Origin: Chryseobacterium suipulveris
GTDB taxonomy: Bacteria > Bacteroidota > Bacteroidia > Flavobacteriales > Weeksellaceae
DNA length: 64,000 nucleotides
Assembly: GCF_022811685.1 (NCBI RefSeq)
Contig: NZ_CP094532.1
Coordinates: 2,009,501-2,073,500, forward strand
Direction of reading: 5' to 3'
Shown here: positions 8,680-16,330 of the stretch, in pieces
How positions within the stretch are numbered: position 1 is the first letter of the stretch
How the letters are laid out: each line of letters opens with the position of its first letter
Translations under genes and position numbers: made by a program
Notes under the pieces: generated by a model
The model's database searches: none
Told to the model about the DNA's origin: nothing
Seen by the model: only the letters and a program-made list of their open reading frames with translations

Positions 8680-9612
8680 CTATCTGCCGATTTTACGTGC
8701 ACTATTTTTATGCAGGTCTTCAATTTCTCTACCTGCGTTTATTTTACGTATGTTCCCAACAGTTATAAACTCGTTCAGGTCTTTATGATTCGGGTAAAGA
8801 ATGCGGCAGTCTTCGGCTTCAGGAAATCTTCTGTTTAATATTTCGGTGACTTCATTTCCGGTTCGGTCGTTGTCCAAATAGAGTTCAATATTGGGATACG
8901 ATTTGACCAAATCTGTCGCCCGGTTAATCATCGAAACGGAGTTTAGTATCAGGTAATCTGATGTTGATTTTTCAAGATGCTGTTCCAGAATTTTGAAAGA
9001 AAGATAATCGGTGAAGCCTTCAAAAATTCGTAAAGTTTGGGATTGATTTTGTGAAGTTTCTGACTGACTTTTGATGGAGGTAATGTCTTTTTTACCAAGG
9101 CAGACTTTGACGTGAGGGTTTCGGATTTCATATCCTCCGGAATCATTTTTGAATCCGATTCCGAAATAATTTCTTTCGTTGAGTTCGTAATGGATTTCTT
9201 TCAGTTCCGAGATTTGCGATTCCAGTTTTCTGCTTTTCAGGTAGTGAATTAAAGATGGATTCTCTACCGCTTTTAGTTCCAGAATCTGATAGTTGGATTT
9301 CGGAGATTGATTCACATCTTTTTCAACTCGTTGAATTGGTTTTGAATAATCAAACCGTTCCAGATATTCAAGTGCTTCGGAAACGCTGCATCGCTTTATG
9401 GATTGAACAATGGAAACATTGTCGTATTTCTTTCCGGTCCCGAAATCGAACGCCGTATTTTTGTTGTAATCTACCGAAAGACTTGGCGTCCGTTCTTCAC
9501 GGTCAATGGCAAAGTAAAAAGCAGTTCTGTGGTTTTCTTTGCTTGGGAAAAGAGAAAAACTTTCAAGGATTTCTCTGATGCTGATGTTGTCGTTGGCTTT
9601 TTTGCAATTCAT
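8680..9612 (-). CDS. Toprim-domain primase-like protein of the mobile element
   Basis: This 310-residue protein has an N-terminal half like the CHC2 region of bacterial primases (TPSLSVDYNKNTAFDFGTGKK), but it has lost the zinc-binding cysteines. The C-terminal half is a Toprim domain with RIFEGFTDYLSF (catalytic Glu near 195) and ELYLDNDRTG (acidic pair near 246). Such genes sit between VapE and MobC genes in Bacteroidetes mobilizable elements and probably help replicate the element. The ATG at 9612 is preceded by a repeat array (9668-9853) that may be the origin it serves. Confidence 0.72.
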   Translation of the reverse strand: MNCKKANDNISIREILESFSLFPSKENHRTAFYFAIDREERTPSLSVDYNKNTAFDFGTGKKYDNVSIVQSIKRCSVSEALEYLERFDYSKPIQRVEKDVNQSPKSNYQILELKAVENPSLIHYLKSRKLESQISELKEIHYELNERNYFGIGFKNDSGGYEIRNPHVKVCLGKKDITSIKSQSETSQNQSQTLRIFEGFTDYLSFKILEQHLEKSTSDYLILNSVSMINRATDLVKSYPNIELYLDNDRTGNEVTEILNRRFPEAEDCRILYPNHKDLNEFITVGNIRKINAGREIEDLHKNSARKIGR

Positions 9613-9667
9613 AATGTTGTGTTTTTGTGTTTTGATTTAATTCTATAGAGTTTTTTTCATTTTTGGC

Positions 9668-9853
9668 TACCTACTTACCTAAGTCTTTGTTCATCAAAGA
9701 TTGAAGGCATTTTCTTCCTTACCTTTAGTTACCATCCTACCTTCTTTCTTTTTAATCTTATGTTTAGGTAATTAGGTAAGAAGAAATAATTGATACCTAC
9801 CTTATATAAATGCTTTATTAATGGGGATTTGAGGCTGTTTTAGGTAACAGGTA
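9668..9853. repeat. Iteron-like AGGTA/TACCT array, candidate replication origin of the island
   Basis: Within 186 bp the pentamer AGGTA or its complement TACCT occurs ten times, starting at 9668, 9676, 9720, 9738, 9766, 9774, 9794, 9798, 9842 and 9849. TACCA at 9730 is an extra near-match. Several copies form pairs spaced 7-8 bp (TACCTACTTACCT; AGGTAATTAGGTA) in opposite orientations. Chance predicts fewer than one. The array fills the gap between the VapE-like and primase-like genes. An origin or regulator-binding site is inferred. Confidence 0.55.
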
Positions 9854-9884
9854 AGAGAATGTGTGATTTTTGAATTTTTTATAA

Positions 9885-11039
9885 TTATTCCTTTTTTCTT
9901 CGGATGAGATAACCGTAAACTTGCCGTTTAGGATGTTTGATTCTTTCATATTTCAAACCTGTAAGTGCTTTTCCGATTCTGATAATGTTCAGTCGAACAC
10001 CGAGCGCGTTATTCATTGCGAGCATAATGTCGGAAGGTGTGAGGAATTCGCTTTGCAGTTCCGATTTTTCAAAATGAGTCAAAATGATTTCCTGTTCGAG
10101 CGTCACTTGCTTGAACCAGTCATTACGTTTTTCGTTTTCTAAAATGTCTTCCGCCGTGAGTTCGGGGTTGTAATTTTTTCTTTCAAAAGCATTGTAGTAT
10201 GCTTGAGCCCAAACTTTTTCAATATCAATTTCCGTGGAATAGTTGAAATCGATACTTAAAACTTCAAAAATCTGCCATCGGACACTCCCTGTTTCGTCGG
10301 TCAGAAAATCAAAACGGTTCGTGGATCCGCAGAACGAAGCTGTTCGGTGCATCAGCGAAGATTTTCGGTCATAGGGTAATCTCGCATTGACTGTGTTTTT
10401 TGAAATGAAGGATTTCAGAATATTGACATCAGTTTTCGACATCACCGAAAGTTCATCGATATTGACCAATATATTTTTGCAGAGCGCTATCAGTCCGTCT
10501 TTATCTACGCCGATATCTTCAATGAAATATTTTTCCAAACTTGCCGGAATAAGGAATCTTAAGTAAGTGGTTTTTCCACTATTCTGCGCGGTGTTGTACA
10601 AAACTAAACACTGCTTGTTGATATAGCCTGTCTTTAAGGCGCAAATCACCGTTCTTGTAATCCACTTTTCAAAATGTTTCTGAAAGAAAATGTCATCCGT
10701 AGTTTTGACGAAACTGCTCAGTTTTTTGATATGATCTTCTCCGTCCCATTTTGGTAGATTTTCAAAATATTCCTGCAATGGATTGTATCTCAAAATCAAA
10801 TGGCTGCGCATCAGGATTTCCAGTTTGCCCAGCGTGATGTTGATTCCGGCCTGAATCAGTTCGATATACAGGGAATTGAGATTAAGTTCCGTCCAGTCTG
10901 TATTTTCCGTTCTGATTTCGAATTCGAGCGCAATCTCGTTGTACCTGATTTTGTATTTCTTTTCAATATATTTGATGATGCGGTCGAAAACAGTGGTGGA
11001 ACTTGAACTGGATTTATACAGGTCGCTGTCGTTTTTCAT
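9885..11039 (-). CDS. VapE/P4-type helicase-primase ATPase
   Basis: A VapE-family protein of about 384 residues with Walker A NTAQNSGKTT near residue 149, Walker B LVNIDELS near 191, and a conserved downstream stretch with LPYDRK and CGSTNR. In phages and mobile islands these superfamily 3 or AAA+ ATPases act in replication of the element. I prefer the ATG at 11039; a GTG at 11057 would overlap the preceding helix-turn-helix gene by 13 bp. It forms a tight unit with that gene and precedes the iteron-like array and primase-like gene. Confidence 0.78.
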   Translation of the reverse strand: MKNDSDLYKSSSSSTTVFDRIIKYIEKKYKIRYNEIALEFEIRTENTDWTELNLNSLYIELIQAGINITLGKLEILMRSHLILRYNPLQEYFENLPKWDGEDHIKKLSSFVKTTDDIFFQKHFEKWITRTVICALKTGYINKQCLVLYNTAQNSGKTTYLRFLIPASLEKYFIEDIGVDKDGLIALCKNILVNIDELSVMSKTDVNILKSFISKNTVNARLPYDRKSSLMHRTASFCGSTNRFDFLTDETGSVRWQIFEVLSIDFNYSTEIDIEKVWAQAYYNAFERKNYNPELTAEDILENEKRNDWFKQVTLEQEIILTHFEKSELQSEFLTPSDIMLAMNNALGVRLNIIRIGKALTGLKYERIKHPKRQVYGYLIRRKKE

Positions 11040-11044
11040 ACCAG

Positions 11045-11395
11045 TTATTTTTTCCACTTTTCAACAATCTCGTTTTCGAAATCATCGTAATCAGAATTTT
11101 CATCAATGTTTTTGTCTTCAGTCGAATTTGACAGAAGATAGGCTTCCAAATCTTCCTTTCGGAAGTATAGTTTCTTTTGGCCTTTCTTCTTAAAGGCTTT
11201 CAGTTTTCCGTGAAATTTCAACTGATATAAGTAATCAGGATCGAGGTTTAGAAAAAGTGCGGCTTCTTCTTTAGAATAAATTGTCTTTGCACTCAGCGCT
11301 AACAACTGTAAAACTTTTGTGGTAAATTCCTTTTGCGAATCTACCAGCACGGAAACTTGGGTTTCCAATAAATGTAATCTTTCTTGGTCTTTCAT
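11045..11395 (-). CDS. Small helix-turn-helix protein (excisionase/DNA-binding type)
   Basis: Starting at ATG 11395 (MKDQERLHLLETQ) the protein has about 116 residues; an in-frame TTG at 11419 adds eight residues. An N-terminal coiled-coil-like helix is followed by a MerR/excisionase-type winged helix: IYSKEEAALFLNLDPDYLYQ and then KAFKKKGQKKLYFRKEDLE. Such proteins usually lie just after the integrase in Bacteroidetes mobile elements and control excision or expression. Here no integrase precedes it. It ends five bases before the VapE-like gene. Confidence 0.65.
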   Translation of the reverse strand: MKDQERLHLLETQVSVLVDSQKEFTTKVLQLLALSAKTIYSKEEAALFLNLDPDYLYQLKFHGKLKAFKKKGQKKLYFRKEDLEAYLLSNSTEDKNIDENSDYDDFENEIVEKWKK

Positions 11396-11650
11396 GTTGT
11401 TGAATTTTGTTGTGACCAAGATATCCTGAGAGCATTGCCATGCCTAAAAGCAACTTAAATAGTTTTTGTAAAATAAAGAATCCTAAAGAAAAATGCTTTC
11501 AATAGGACATTTAGGTTTATGATATTTTAGAATGATGGAGATTAAAAGCGATGAAAATTTACTTTTATACATCTGTATTCCAAGACAATGGAAAAATAAA
11601 AATTAATGAAGAAAAGGATTTGTTGAATTAAATTTTGTCAGTAAAGCGAC

Positions 11651-12571
11651 TCAACTCACGTATTTTGAAAAATTTTGAGCATTAATAGGATTCTCAACAG
11701 GATTGTTGTGCTTGTCTTTTGCTACAACCAATTCGTTGATAATCTTAACTGCTTCGACTTGGGAAATAGAAATTTCACCGTTCTCTTTCTCTTTACATTT
11801 CTCCATCAAATTAGTATAGATAGAGAAAAAATCGAGAATTGGCTGAACACTTACCCCATTTCTTGCAGTTTTAGTAAAAGTGATTTTACCACTTTTTCTT
11901 TTACGAAGCAGAAAATCTTCCAGAATGCTTTCAGAGTCTTTACTGATGAAATAATTACTCATTACATCTGCCAGAATTAGATTAGAGTTATTCTTGATAT
12001 CAAAAATAAAATCTGATTTTTTCAGAAGTTCATTGCTTTCCTTTGTAAATTGATGAATTTCACCTGCTACTTCTTTGTGCTGCTGCAACTCTTCTAAAAT
12101 GATTCCTTTAGAATCACGAATCTCCCTTTTTAATTCTTCAGTCTGAAGTACACCTGCTTCATCGGAAGCTTCACTAAAAACAAAGCGTTCATTATATTTC
12201 TTTTTCTGAAATATTTTATAAGCAGAATAAGGTTTAAAAGGGTGATCCATCTTCACTTCAAACAGAATCAGACAAATTACCTGAAGTATGATGTAAAAAA
12301 ATATCGAGGTCAGCTGGAGATTACTTTGCTTAATTTCTTCCAATAAGGATAAACCCCAAAAAGACGAAAGCAGAAAAGAAGCGATGCACAAACTAAAAAC
12401 GATAATGAAACGGTCGTTGTTCCAGTCGTTATACCAGTTTCTTTTCTCAGTAGCAAAATAGTTAATGAAAAAAGGGCTTATTGCAAACCAAAGTCTTCCT
12501 AAAATGTAAATCGGAAAAAAAATGGTAAGCAAGAGAACCAATAAATAAGCAACTAAATATAGAATACCCAA
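11651..12571 (-). CDS. Membrane protein of unknown function at the island end
   Basis: I do not recognise this 306-residue protein. It starts with TTG at 12571, since the N-terminal hydrophobic segment begins right there and no ATG lies near. Three predicted membrane segments (about 4-30, 53-75 and 84-103) are followed by a soluble, helical, charged C-terminal two thirds with possible coiled coil (about 140-190). The gene stands alone between the helix-turn-helix gene and the boundary tRNA, where a Bacteroidetes mobile element would normally carry its integrase. It has no nuclease or ATPase motif that I can see. A cargo or exclusion function is only a guess. Confidence 0.55.
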   Translation of the reverse strand: MGILYLVAYLLVLLLTIFFPIYILGRLWFAISPFFINYFATEKRNWYNDWNNDRFIIVFSLCIASFLLSSFWGLSLLEEIKQSNLQLTSIFFYIILQVICLILFEVKMDHPFKPYSAYKIFQKKKYNERFVFSEASDEAGVLQTEELKREIRDSKGIILEELQQHKEVAGEIHQFTKESNELLKKSDFIFDIKNNSNLILADVMSNYFISKDSESILEDFLLRKRKSGKITFTKTARNGVSVQPILDFFSIYTNLMEKCKEKENGEISISQVEAVKIINELVVAKDKHNNPVENPINAQNFSKYVS

Positions 12572-12690
12572 TTTTCTTTACTAAAAAATAATACCACAAA
12601 AATATGTAGAAATAAACCTAAAATGTTCGTCAAATGTTCGTCGATTTAAAAAATAAGGGATTCTACATTGCTGCAAAATCCCTTAAAAAG

Positions 12691-12764
12691 TGGCCCAGCT
12701 TGGGCTCGAACCAAGGACTTACTGATTATGAGTCAGTTACTCTAACCAACTGAGTTACAAGGCC
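12691..12764 (-). tRNA. tRNA with CAT anticodon (Met or Ile2), probable island junction
   Basis: On the minus strand 74 nt fold as a tRNA: D stem ACTC/GAGT, anticodon stem ACTGA/TCAGT with loop CTCATAA (anticodon CAT), T stem CTTGG/CCAAG, discriminator A, no encoded CCA. The acceptor stem is imperfect: GGCCTTG faces CTGGGCC, giving a U-U mismatch and a G-U pair. The 5' half would pair perfectly with CAAGGCC. This suggests that the two halves have different origins, as expected where an element integrated and supplied the 3' half. Elongator Met versus lysidine-modified Ile cannot be decided here. Confidence 0.85.
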
Positions 12765-12850
12765 TTACGAATTTTTATTCTAAAAAAATTCTAAAAAATA
12801 TTTACCACTTTATCTTTCCTTCTTAATCTCCAAAAAACTCTTCAGGCGAC

Positions 12851-12894
12851 CTGATTATGAGTCAGTTACTCTAACCAACTGAGTTACAAGGCCT
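12851..12894 (-). repeat. Truncated second copy of the tRNA 5' half (att-like duplication)
   Basis: These 44 bp are identical to 12722-12765, the 5' half of the complete tRNA down to the end of the anticodon stem. Similarity stops sharply after TCAG, so this copy cannot make a tRNA. It sits 129 bp from the intact copy, at the point where chromosomal genes begin, which marks it as a likely scar of site-specific integration. Confidence 0.75.
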
Positions 12895-12964
12895 GCAATA
12901 GTATTAAAATATTACTTTTTCATTGGGTGTGCAAAAATAAACTTTTTTGCGGTGAACACAAAAA

Positions 12965-13366
12965 TTATCTGGGTTTTTCTTGGCAGATTTCTACCAGCAC
13001 ACCGTTGGTAGATTTTGGATGAAGAAAAACTACAAGCTTATTGTCGGCACCGTCTTTCGGTTCCTCGGAAATAAATATGAATCCGGAGTTCTTTAACCTC
13101 TCAATTTCCTCGTAAATATCCTCTACGCCGAACGCGATATGGTGAATTCCCTCCCCCTTTTTATCGATAAACTTAGCAATCGGGCTTTCCGGATTGGTGG
13201 CTTCCAAAAGCTCAATTTTGCTTTCACCCACTTCGTAAAAAGAAGTAGTAACACCTTCTCTTTCCACGGATTCCTGCTTGTAGCTGTTCTTTCCTAAAAG
13301 TTTGGCAAATAAATCATCCGACGTTCCTAAGGATTTTACGGCAATACCAAGGTGCTCAATTTTCAT
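12965..13366 (-). CDS. mce: Methylmalonyl-CoA epimerase
   Basis: This 133-residue VOC-fold protein converts between the R and S forms of methylmalonyl-CoA in propionyl-CoA metabolism. The metal ligands are visible: the histidine in MKIEHLG (residue 5), the histidine pair in GIHHIAFGV near 75, and the glutamate in VLVEICQ near 127. A mid-protein SKIELLEA supplies the other conserved glutamate region. The length is normal for the family. It is the first chromosomal gene next to the island boundary and is transcribed toward it. ATG start at 13366. Confidence 0.9.
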   Translation of the reverse strand: MKIEHLGIAVKSLGTSDDLFAKLLGKNSYKQESVEREGVTTSFYEVGESKIELLEATNPESPIAKFIDKKGEGIHHIAFGVEDIYEEIERLKNSGFIFISEEPKDGADNKLVVFLHPKSTNGVLVEICQEKPR

Positions 13367-13443
13367 ATCATCAAAAAAATAAAAACTTTAATTAACTTCA
13401 ATCTTCAGACTCGTGTCTTCGGACTTCTTTCAAACAAAAATAC

Positions 13444-13451
13444 TAAATTTG
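13444..13451 (+). promoter_or_regulatory. TAAATTTG -7 box four bases before the rbfA start codon
   Basis: TAAATTTG matches the Bacteroidetes -7 consensus TAnnTTTG and is separated from the rbfA ATG (13456) by only GCGGC minus its first base, that is four bases. Transcription should begin at or next to the ATG, so the mRNA may be leaderless. A clear -33 TTTG is not visible. Confidence 0.5.
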
Positions 13452-13455
13452 CGGC

Positions 13456-13818
13456 ATGAACGAAAGCAACAGACAAAGAAAAGTCGCACAGATCATACAG
13501 GAAGACTTCGCAGAGCTTTTCCGCAAACAGGCGGCAGAAAGTAAGCAAAGTTTTTTGGTGACCGTTTCGGATGCTAAAGTCACAGCAGATTTGAGCATCG
13601 CCAAAATCTATCTCAGCATTTTTCCGCAGGAGTTCCGTAACACCATTATGAAGGAAATCGAGGAAAACAAATCCCACTACCGAAACTTCATCGGACAGAA
13701 AATGGCGAAACAGGTAAGGATCATTCCCGAACTGCAGTTCTACCTCGACACCTCGCTCGACGATGTGGAAAGAATTGAACGTGAACTGAAAGGCGAAGGC
13801 GACAATCCGGTACTTTAA
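13456..13818 (+). CDS. rbfA: Ribosome-binding factor A
   Basis: This 120-residue protein assists late maturation of the 30S subunit, binding near the 5' end of 16S rRNA. The N-terminal pattern SNRQRKVAQIIQEDFAEL, the VTVSDAKVTADLSIAKIYLS strand and the C-terminal RIIPELQFYLDTSLDDVERI are characteristic of the family (KH-like fold). The length is typical. A strong -7 box ends four bases before the ATG. The next gene, a LolC/E-like permease, follows after 15 bp in the same direction and is probably cotranscribed. Confidence 0.93.
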   Translation: MNESNRQRKVAQIIQEDFAELFRKQAAESKQSFLVTVSDAKVTADLSIAKIYLSIFPQEFRNTIMKEIEENKSHYRNFIGQKMAKQVRIIPELQFYLDTSLDDVERIERELKGEGDNPVL

Positions 13819-13833
13819 TCCAAAAGAAAATTC

Positions 13834-15048
13834 TTGAAAAACACGGCATTCTACATCGCGACGCGCTACCTCCTTGCCAAAAAAGGAAGTACGGCAGTTA
13901 CGTTTATTACGTGGCTTGCTGCTTTGGCAATGATGGTTGCGGTGACCGCAATGTTTATCATTATTTCGGTGTTCTCCGGTTTGGAAGATTTGAACCAGGA
14001 CCTGATTGCGAACCTTCACGCCGACATCACTGTCACAAGCAAACAAGGTAAAACACTCTCAGACATTGACAAAGCCATAAATACGCTGAATTCTAACCCT
14101 GAAATTGCGCATTTCTCCAAGGTTATTAACGAGAAAGTTTATATCAGCTTTAGAGAGAATGGCGATATTGCAAACCTTCGCGCCGTGGATTCCGCTTACA
14201 TCTTTGTAAACCCAATCCATAAAAGCATTTTCTACGGATCTTACCCAAGTTTCAAGTATTCAAACGAGGTGCTGCTCGAAAACAAGCTCGACAACCGCTT
14301 AAGCATTCCGGTCGGAACCGAATCGCCTTATTCCGCTGTATTGATGATGCCAAAACCGGGAACTGGAATCATCAGTAAAGAGGAGGATATTTTCAACAGG
14401 AAGGATATTTTCGCATCCGGCGTATTTCCTGGCAATGACCAACTCGACAATACGATTATTGCTCCACTGGAACTGGCGCAGGAACTGCTGAACCTCCCAA
14501 AAAAATCTGCATATCAAATTGTCATCAAACTGAAAAATCCAGAAAATGCAGATGTGGTAAAGGCAACGCTTGAATCCCAGCTCGGAAATAAGTACGAACT
14601 AAAAACCAAGGAAGAAGAGAATGCCGCGTTCTGGAAGATGATCAATATCGAGAAACTCTTTATTTATCTTATTTTCGCGCTCGTTATTTTTATTACCACT
14701 TTTAATTTGGCAGGCGCGATTATTATCCTTCAGCTCGACAAAAAAGAACAGGCAAAATCTCTGATTTCTCTAGGAATGAATATGCGGTCACTGCGCAATA
14801 TCTATTTCTACACCGGGATTCTGATCGTGATCTTTGGTGTCGTATGCGGTCTGGTCTTGGGCAGCATCATCAGTTATCTACAGATAGAGACTGGCTTTTT
14901 CAAGGCGGGCTCCAATATCGATCTTGCTTTTCCGGTAAGAATCCGCCTGATTAATTATCTTATCGTTGCAGGAACAGCAGCAGCATTCGGATTCACAATT
15001 TCATGGGCTTTTTCTAAAATCAATAAGAGCTACTTCAAAAACTTTTAA
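13834..15048 (+). CDS. LolC/LolE-like FtsX-family ABC transporter permease
   Basis: This 404-residue membrane protein starts with TTG at 13834, fifteen bases after rbfA. One membrane segment lies near residues 20-45 (WLAALAMMVAVTAMFIIISV), then a large periplasmic domain (about 50-270), then three more segments near 273-300, 325-350 and 370-393. This is the topology of MacB/LolCE (FtsX) permeases, which extract lipoproteins or drive periplasmic machinery together with a cytoplasmic ATPase. The ATPase is not next to it. A lipoprotein-releasing role is inferred from the family only. Confidence 0.82.
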   Translation: MKNTAFYIATRYLLAKKGSTAVTFITWLAALAMMVAVTAMFIIISVFSGLEDLNQDLIANLHADITVTSKQGKTLSDIDKAINTLNSNPEIAHFSKVINEKVYISFRENGDIANLRAVDSAYIFVNPIHKSIFYGSYPSFKYSNEVLLENKLDNRLSIPVGTESPYSAVLMMPKPGTGIISKEEDIFNRKDIFASGVFPGNDQLDNTIIAPLELAQELLNLPKKSAYQIVIKLKNPENADVVKATLESQLGNKYELKTKEEENAAFWKMINIEKLFIYLIFALVIFITTFNLAGAIIILQLDKKEQAKSLISLGMNMRSLRNIYFYTGILIVIFGVVCGLVLGSIISYLQIETGFFKAGSNIDLAFPVRIRLINYLIVAGTAAAFGFTISWAFSKINKSYFKNF

Positions 15049-15072
15049 TGAAATTTTAAGTACAGTTGAAAT

Positions 15073-15101
15073 TTTGCAGTATAGATTTTTCTATAACTTT
15101 G
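15073..15101 (+). promoter_or_regulatory. Bacteroidetes-type promoter of the secreted nuclease gene
   Basis: TTTG (15073-15076), a 17-bp spacer and TAACTTTG (15094-15101) match the -33 and -7 consensus of Bacteroidetes sigma factor promoters. The nuclease ATG follows 23 bases downstream, leaving a short leader. Confidence 0.6.
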
Positions 15102-15124
15102 CCTAAAATTTTCAACTCGTTCTT

Positions 15125-16222
15125 ATGAAAAAGACACTCCTTTTTATTTGCACTGTATTCTCTACAGGATTCGCCTTTTCGCAGATTCCTCCAGGATATT
15201 ATAATGGTACAGAGACTTTAACAGGATACGCGCTTAAAACAAAACTCAACCAGATTATCTCAAACGGCGCCCTTGATTTGGGGTATTCAGGATTATGGAC
15301 TACTTATTACACATCGGATCGGGATAAATATTATGAAAACAATCAGACATTGCTCGACATGTACTCTGAAAAGCCAAACGGACCCGATGCCTATGAATAT
15401 ATTGTGGGCACTAATCAGTGCGGAAGCTCCAATCAAAATGTAGAGGGTTATTGTTATAACAGAGAGCACTCCCTACCCAAAAGCTACTTTGGCGGCCAAG
15501 TTGCTCCCATGGCAAATGACGCACACTTTGTAATTCCTTCTGATTATTTTGTAAACAGCAATCGGGGAAATTACCCCTACGGAGAAATCGCTTCAGCAAG
15601 TTGGACTTCCACCAACGGAACGAAAATAGGACCAAGCACATTCCCCGGATATGCAGGTACGGTTTTCGAACCCATCAATGAATTTAAAGGAGATATTGCC
15701 AGAATGCAACTTTATTTCATTACAAGATATGAGGATAAATTGGCGTCATTTGCTCAGTACCAAACTTCATCAAGCCCACTTGACGGAACAACTGACCGTG
15801 GATTTAAGCAATGGTACATCAACCTGCTTTTGAAATGGGCTGCACAAGATCCTGTTTCCCAACGAGAAATTGACAGAAACAATGCAGTTTACGCAAGACA
15901 GAAAAACAGAAATCCATTCATCGACCATCCGGAATGGATAAGTATGATCTGGACTTCAACTCTTTCAACACAAGACATTTCACGTTTCGACAGAACACTT
16001 ACTGTTTTCCCAAACCCAGTGCGAAACGGGCAGCTTCATCTTTCCGGCTACGAACTTGACAAGGTGAATGCGATTCAGATTTATACTATTGACGGAAAAT
16101 TAGTTCAAACCGTCAATCAGAATATGAAAAATTCAAATACCGTTGGTTTAAAAAGTTTAGAAAAAGGAATCTACTTTCTGAAAACCAACACAAACCAATC
16201 GGTAAAGTTCATCGTAGAGTAA
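15125..16222 (+). CDS. Secreted EndA/endonuclease I-family nuclease with type IX sorting tail
   Basis: This 365-residue protein has a signal peptide (MKKTLLFICTVFSTGFAFSQ). The nuclease domain carries the endonuclease I pattern YNREHSLPKSYF near residue 110 and NDAHFVIPSDYFVNSNRGN near 137, the His-metal core that cuts DNA or RNA without sequence preference. The last approximately 80 residues (LTVFPNPVRNGQLHL to FIVE) form a type A C-terminal domain recognised by the type IX secretion system, so the enzyme is released or anchored at the cell surface. It probably scavenges extracellular DNA for phosphate or nucleotides. It has its own promoter and terminator. Confidence 0.9.
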   Translation: MKKTLLFICTVFSTGFAFSQIPPGYYNGTETLTGYALKTKLNQIISNGALDLGYSGLWTTYYTSDRDKYYENNQTLLDMYSEKPNGPDAYEYIVGTNQCGSSNQNVEGYCYNREHSLPKSYFGGQVAPMANDAHFVIPSDYFVNSNRGNYPYGEIASASWTSTNGTKIGPSTFPGYAGTVFEPINEFKGDIARMQLYFITRYEDKLASFAQYQTSSSPLDGTTDRGFKQWYINLLLKWAAQDPVSQREIDRNNAVYARQKNRNPFIDHPEWISMIWTSTLSTQDISRFDRTLTVFPNPVRNGQLHLSGYELDKVNAIQIYTIDGKLVQTVNQNMKNSNTVGLKSLEKGIYFLKTNTNQSVKFIVE

Positions 16223-16236
16223 ATTTTGGTTAAAGG

Positions 16237-16263
16237 AATCCCGGCAATTTTCCGGGATTTTTT
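16237..16263 (+). terminator. Rho-independent terminator of the nuclease gene
   Basis: AATCCCGG and CCGGGATT form a perfect 8-bp stem with a CAATTTT loop, followed by a run of T. It begins 14 bp after the nuclease stop codon. Confidence 0.85.
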
Positions 16264-16330
16264 ATGCAAAAATTTTTCAGGATTAGAAAATGTTATGTAT
16301 TTTTGTTAGATTATTCTAACATTAATTAAA

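Noticed and set aside
13405..14046. 213-codon minus-strand frame
   Set aside because: It is the antisense of rbfA and the permease gene, which have clear family motifs on the plus strand.
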